Below are positions 60,641 through 64,000 of a stretch of DNA of 64,000 nt, one piece after another; the first letter of the stretch is position 1, and the number at the start of each line of letters is the position of its first letter. Made by a program: the position numbers and the translations under genes. The stretch spans positions 124,001-188,000 of the forward strand of contig JAYPQK010000002.1 of NCBI GenBank assembly GCA_038131955.1. The letters run 5' to 3'. Under the pieces are notes generated by a model. It was given only the letters and a program-made list of their open reading frames with translations. It was not told the DNA's origin and did no database searches. This DNA is from SHAN690 sp038131955 (GTDB lineage Bacteria; Bacteroidota; Bacteroidia; Flavobacteriales_G; Salibacteraceae).

Positions 60641-61789
60641 TTAATCGAGCATTCGCAAGACCAACCCCTTCAAATACTCTCCTTCCGGGTGCGAAAGACT
60701 CACCGGGTGATCCGCTGGCTGTCTGACCTTGTGTAGGATCTGAACACGCCTACCAAGATTCACAGATGCACTCAAGACCATGTTGTCAAACATCGCCCTA
60801 TCCACTACCTGGGAGCAAGAAAAAGTAAGGAGAATACCTCCGGGCTGGAGTCTTTTCATTGCCGCTTGATTGATTCGTCTATATGCCTGGATGGCGGCAT
60901 GTCGAGCACTCTTATGCTTGGCAAATGCAGGTGGATCCAAGACGATGATATCAAATTCATCATCGAGAGACTCCAAGAAAGGAATCGCATCCGTCTTGAC
61001 ACTCGTATGGATCGATGCTACATCGTTCAACTGGGCATTGGCCTCCGCCACCTCTAATGCCTGGCCAGATGCATCCACACTGACGACACTCTTCGCCCCT
61101 CCCACAGCAGCAGACATACTGAATCCACCTGTGTAACTAAAGACATTCAACACGTTCGCCCCTTTCGACATCTGACCAAGAAGACGTCGATTATCGCGCT
61201 GGTCGAGGAAGAACCCCGTCTTTTGCCCTCCTATGACATCTACCTGGTAACCTACTCCGTCTTCTTTGATAGAAATGCGCTCATTCACAGAACCGCTGAG
61301 CACCTCAGGCTTAGCTTTTCCTACCGGCTTATTGACAATGGTTTCAAAACCTAAACTATTTAAGGCCTCCTTGATCCAAGCCAGTCGTTGGGTCATACCC
61401 ACACTATGAGGCTGTACAACTGCCACTTCTCCATAGATATCGATGATCAATCCTGGCAGGCCATCACCTTCACCATGCACGAGTCTGTAGGCAGTTGTTT
61501 TCTTCGAAGGCAAGGAGAGCTGACGTCTATATAACTGGGCCTTTCTGATCTGTTCGGTTAACCATGTCACATCGATGTTCACATCCTCAAAGGAGAGCAA
61601 CTTGACCGCCAAAGAGCCACCTTCATAGAAACCCAAGGCTTGAAACTTTTGGTTTACATCCACCACTCTAACTATCTCTCCCTCAGATATTTTTTCACTA
61701 AATGATTGTATGCCGCCAGAAAAGATCCAAGGGTGCATGCGCTGCACGGAACGTTCTCGCCCCTTTTTCAAAGTAATCGTCTTCATCAT
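60641..61789 (-). CDS. 23S rRNA (cytosine-C5) methyltransferase, RlmI-like
   Basis: 382 residues. An N-terminal PUA domain (QRMHPWIFSGGIQSFSEKIS, GEIVRVVDVNQKFQALGFY) is followed by a central domain and a Rossmann methyltransferase: VLNVFSYTGGFSMSAAVGGA, VDASGQALEVAEANAQLN, IVLDPPAFAKHKSARHAA and the late Cys in LTFSCSQVVD. This fits the RlmI/YccW group that methylates C1962 of 23S rRNA, though RlmK-like activity cannot be ruled out. Its start overlaps the stop of the gene upstream by 4 bases. Confidence 0.88.
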   Translation of the reverse strand: MMKTITLKKGRERSVQRMHPWIFSGGIQSFSEKISEGEIVRVVDVNQKFQALGFYEGGSLAVKLLSFEDVNIDVTWLTEQIRKAQLYRRQLSLPSKKTTAYRLVHGEGDGLPGLIIDIYGEVAVVQPHSVGMTQRLAWIKEALNSLGFETIVNKPVGKAKPEVLSGSVNERISIKEDGVGYQVDVIGGQKTGFFLDQRDNRRLLGQMSKGANVLNVFSYTGGFSMSAAVGGAKSVVSVDASGQALEVAEANAQLNDVASIHTSVKTDAIPFLESLDDEFDIIVLDPPAFAKHKSARHAAIQAYRRINQAAMKRLQPGGILLTFSCSQVVDRAMFDNMVLSASVNLGRRVQILHKVRQPADHPVSLSHPEGEYLKGLVLRMLD

Positions 61790-62709
61790 CCTCGAATCAT
61801 CAGTTTTTGCTTAGCAAGAAAAGAAGGACCATCAATCTCAATCTTGTACACTCCCCAAGGTAGATCTTTGGTTGGGATCTCTATCACGTGCTTCCCCTTT
61901 CCTAAGAAGGTTAATGTCCGCCATACCACCTCTGCACTCAGGTTTAATACATTCACCTGAAACTCTCCCTGTTTGGCGACCATAAGAGACGTCTCAAACG
62001 GTCTACCCTGCCTCAAGACATCGGGGCCAGCCTCTAATACCTTCGTCTTCAGCGATGCCATGAATGCGGAGTCACTCAGAAGCAGACTCATGGAGTCAAT
62101 CTGGTTCATCATATAACTGATCGCCGAACGATGACCATCGAAGTAATAGGGATGTTCTCCAATAACCATCTTTTGAAAAACCCACGCTCCCGCTTCATGC
62201 AAATCCTTAGAAACACGCATCGTACTGTCGCCTTTTCTCGAATCGATCAATCCAACAACTACATCTCTGCGTATCCTGCTGAAGGACAGCGTGTCAGAAG
62301 GCGCTATGACCAATCCGCTTGCATCAAACGACATCAACGCTGAAAGTCCCGAAAAGCCGTCCCCTATGGTGATAAAACGAAGACCCGCTTTATCCTCCTC
62401 CTTCCAAATTGATTGAATAAATGCGGCCACCCCAGAAGAATCGAGCGTATTGAACTGGCTATCAGGTGCTACAACAATCGAATGACGCTCTTCTACCAAC
62501 CATGTCAATTCTTGAGCCCAAGACTCCTTTTTCCACGCCGGATCTGAGCCGTCGTGAAAAGCAAAGAGAATCTCCTTTATCCCTGAATCAGGCCGATGAA
62601 TGGCATACTCTACCGAAGTTTTCTTAAGCGTCCACTTCTCCGTGTTCACTGTTTGAGCATGGACTCCCAGCAAAGACAATATGAATATGAGCGTAATAGG
62701 ATACTTCAT
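61786..62709 (-). CDS. Secreted protein with T9SS-like tail (alpha/beta-hydrolase-like)
   Basis: 307 residues with a signal peptide (MKYPITLIFILSLLGVHAQ). The middle part has an alpha/beta-hydrolase look: ILFAFHDGSDPAWKKESWA, SIVVAPDSQFNTLDSSGVAAF, and FITIGDGFSGLSALMSF, where GDGFSG replaces the usual GxSxG nucleophile elbow, so the serine position may be lost. The last ~70 residues form a T9SS sorting-type domain (FQVNVLNLSAEVVWRTL, LPWGVYKIEIDG, KQKLMIRG). Overlaps the RlmI-type gene by 4 bases. Confidence 0.65.
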   Translation of the reverse strand: MKYPITLIFILSLLGVHAQTVNTEKWTLKKTSVEYAIHRPDSGIKEILFAFHDGSDPAWKKESWAQELTWLVEERHSIVVAPDSQFNTLDSSGVAAFIQSIWKEEDKAGLRFITIGDGFSGLSALMSFDASGLVIAPSDTLSFSRIRRDVVVGLIDSRKGDSTMRVSKDLHEAGAWVFQKMVIGEHPYYFDGHRSAISYMMNQIDSMSLLLSDSAFMASLKTKVLEAGPDVLRQGRPFETSLMVAKQGEFQVNVLNLSAEVVWRTLTFLGKGKHVIEIPTKDLPWGVYKIEIDGPSFLAKQKLMIRG

Positions 62710-62793
62710 GGGGCGGCAAAATTAGTAATGCATTCATGCCTGAAACCGTGACTGGTTTAATACTTTCGCGCCCCGAAAAGAATCAAAGAAAAC

Positions 62794-63213
62794 ATGGCAG
62801 GTAACATCACCTTTACAATGATCAAGCCCGAGGCAGTAGCCAACGGTAACGAAGGAGCAATCATCGCAAAAATGCAATCGGCAGGTTTCCGCGTGGTTGC
62901 CATGAAGAAGACTCAACTGAGCCTCGAGCGTGCAGGTAAATTTTATGCAGTTCACGCCGAGCGTCCTTTCTACGGAGAATTGACAGAATACATGTCTTCT
63001 GGACCGATCGTGGCTATGATCTTGGAAAAAGACAACGCAGTAACCGACTTCCGCACCTTGATCGGAGCGACTGACCCTAGCGAAGCTGCAGAGGGTACTA
63101 TCCGAAAGGAGTTTGCAGAGTCCAAAGCAAAGAATGCTGTTCACGGAAGCGACAGCGATGAGAACGCAGCCATCGAGGCAAGCTTCTTCTTCGCTGACTT
63201 GGAGCGTTTCTAA
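62794..63213 (+). CDS. ndk: Nucleoside diphosphate kinase
   Basis: 139 residues, standard for the family. Starts NITFTMIKPEAVANGNEG, has the Arg/Lys nucleotide site, GATDPSEAAEGTIRKEF, and the catalytic phospho-histidine in NAVHGSDSDENAAIEASFFF. It equalises nucleoside triphosphate pools by ping-pong phosphate transfer. Cytoplasmic. DUF1569 starts two bases after the stop, and prfC follows, so these three may be one transcript. Confidence 0.97.
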   Translation: MAGNITFTMIKPEAVANGNEGAIIAKMQSAGFRVVAMKKTQLSLERAGKFYAVHAERPFYGELTEYMSSGPIVAMILEKDNAVTDFRTLIGATDPSEAAEGTIRKEFAESKAKNAVHGSDSDENAAIEASFFFADLERF

Positions 63214-63215
63214 TC

Positions 63216-63677
63216 ATGCCCCAGGCAAAAGACAAAGCGTTCTTTTTAGACGCTATCCAAAAACTCAGGACTTGCACCCCGGAGCAAAAACCGCTCTGGG
63301 GTTCTATGTCCCCTCAGCATATGGTGGAGCACGTGGTAGGCTCTTGGCGGATATCGAATGGGCGAGCTCGCGTACCGGCCATGCTCTCTGGTGAAGAATT
63401 GGAAAAGCGTCGTCTGTTCCTCTTTAGCGACAAAGAATATAAGCAAAACATCGCCAATCCGATCTTTGCGAAAGGCGAGCCGCCATTGAGAAAGCCTTCA
63501 CTCGACGTAGCGATCGACCAACTCGAAGATGAAATGAACGCATTCTTTGAGTATCACGAGGCACATCCCGATGCCATAGAGACGCATCCTGTGTTTGGCG
63601 ACTTGGATTTTGATGGATGGATGCTGTTCCAAACCAAACACATGGGACATCACATGCGTCAGTTCGGACTTCTCTAA
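63216..63677 (+). CDS. DUF1569 family protein
   Basis: 153 residues of the DinB-like helical bundle family DUF1569: FLDAIQKLRTCTPEQKPLWG, MSPQHMVEHVVGSWRISNG, EMNAFFEYHEAHPDAIETHPVFG and WMLFQTKHMGHHMRQFGLL. The spaced histidines (MVEHV, KHMGHHMRQ) are in the right places for a metal site as in DinB proteins. It starts two bases after ndk. Function unknown; a thiol- or metal-linked transferase role is a guess from the fold. Confidence 0.82.
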   Translation: MPQAKDKAFFLDAIQKLRTCTPEQKPLWGSMSPQHMVEHVVGSWRISNGRARVPAMLSGEELEKRRLFLFSDKEYKQNIANPIFAKGEPPLRKPSLDVAIDQLEDEMNAFFEYHEAHPDAIETHPVFGDLDFDGWMLFQTKHMGHHMRQFGLL

Positions 63678-63688
63678 GACCTAGTTTC

Positions 63689-64000
63689 ATGAAGTACAAG
63701 GAAGAGATCAATCGGCGAAAGACCTTCGCTATCATTTCACACCCGGATGCGGGAAAGACAACGCTGACGGAGAAATTCCTATTGTTTGGCGGAGCGATTC
63801 AGACTGCAGGCGCGGTGAAATCGAACAAGATCAAGAAAACCGCTGCTTCTGACTTCATGGAGATCGAAAGACAAAGAGGTATCTCAGTGGCTACTTCCGT
63901 GATGTCTTTCGAGTACAAAGGCAACCTCATCAACCTTCTCGACACCCCCGGTCACAAGGACTTCGCAGAAGATACCTACCGCACGCTCTCGGCTGTAGAT
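63689..64000 (+). CDS. prfC: Peptide chain release factor 3, partial
   Basis: The first 104 codons of a translational GTPase, cut by the right edge. The G1 P-loop is FAIISHPDAGKTTLTEKFL, the switch I region holds the Thr of RGISVATSVMSF, and G3 is LLDTPGHKDFAEDTYRT. The H(P)DAGKTTLTE form and the RGISV variant (not RGITI) point to RF3 over EF-G. RF3 recycles RF1 and RF2 after termination. It follows DUF1569 by eleven bases. Confidence 0.93.
   Translation, partial: MKYKEEINRRKTFAIISHPDAGKTTLTEKFLLFGGAIQTAGAVKSNKIKKTAASDFMEIERQRGISVATSVMSFEYKGNLINLLDTPGHKDFAEDTYRTLSAVD

Noticed and set aside
62761..62768. TACTTTCG as promoter of ndk
   Set aside because: No TTG box at the right distance upstream (CCT is found there), so support is too weak.
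62734..63144. Long minus-strand frame opposite ndk
   Set aside because: Shadow of the ndk codons; the plus frame carries the full kinase motifs.

Overview
The window looks like a chromosomal piece of a Bacteroidota bacterium, most likely of the order Flavobacteriales (Cryomorphaceae/Schleiferiaceae-like). This is an inference from gene content: type IX secretion (T9SS) C-terminal sorting domains, a PorP/SprF remnant, DUF3667, DUF6155 and DUF6952 families, Bacteroidota-type RecQ and GyrA variants, many SPII lipoproteins, and promoters of the form TTTG-N19-TAnnTTTG instead of sigma70 boxes. Coding density is high, genes are interleaved on both strands, and many neighbours overlap by 4 bases (ATGA) or meet tail to tail. 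I see no tRNA, rRNA, CRISPR array, insertion sequence or prophage.

Layout. 1-3.3 kb: a CPA2-type cation/proton antiporter cut by the left edge, a scar in which a LytS-type sensor kinase and a Kelch-type surface gene are both broken, and an EGF-like lipoprotein. 3.3-12.5 kb: a TPR protein, gyrA, clpC, recQ and a small membrane protein. 12.5-15.3 kb: a 942-residue TPR array protein. 15.4-22.2 kb: a vitamin B12 uptake operon under a cobalamin riboswitch (btuH-like DUF4465, an uncharacterised surface protein, btuB-like TonB receptor, btuG-like beta-propeller), flanked on both sides by two related lipoproteins. 22.3-36.7 kb: ordinary metabolic and envelope genes (HMG-CoA lyase, pyrD, a membrane glycosyltransferase-like protein, lolD-like ATPase, DUF4197, SOUL, GT2, an ABC exporter pair, TIGR02757, an MFS transporter, a shortened DUF3857 protein, Sua5, PnuC). 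36.7-40.1 kb: an OmpA-family protein and an AT-richer T9SS surface gene broken by a one-base frameshift.

40.3-51.5 kb: 3-hydroxyacyl-CoA dehydrogenase, pruA, an imelysin-type lipoprotein with a DUF3667 remnant at its tail, DUF6155, an ABC-F ATPase, a three-gene polyamine operon (arginine decarboxylase, agmatinase, deoxyhypusine-synthase-like), and an MbnP-like lipoprotein carrying the same small Cys/Asp-rich tag as the imelysin protein. 51.6-64 kb: thioredoxin with DUF6952, a nucleoid-associated protein, a VIT1-family transporter, fmt, a PDZ protein with a T9SS tail, a PorP/SprF deletion remnant, a PqqB-like metallo-beta-lactamase-fold protein, ogt, an SGNH hydrolase, two orphan genes, an RlmI-type methyltransferase, a hydrolase-like secreted protein, ndk, DUF1569 and the start of prfC at the right edge.

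The most distinctive points are the riboswitch-controlled B12 surface operon with an unstudied third surface protein and flanking paralogous lipoproteins, the arginine decarboxylase/agmatinase/DHS-like operon, and five broken or shortened genes in 64 kb, nearly all of them surface, secretion or sensing genes. I did not find a system that I can claim is entirely undescribed.
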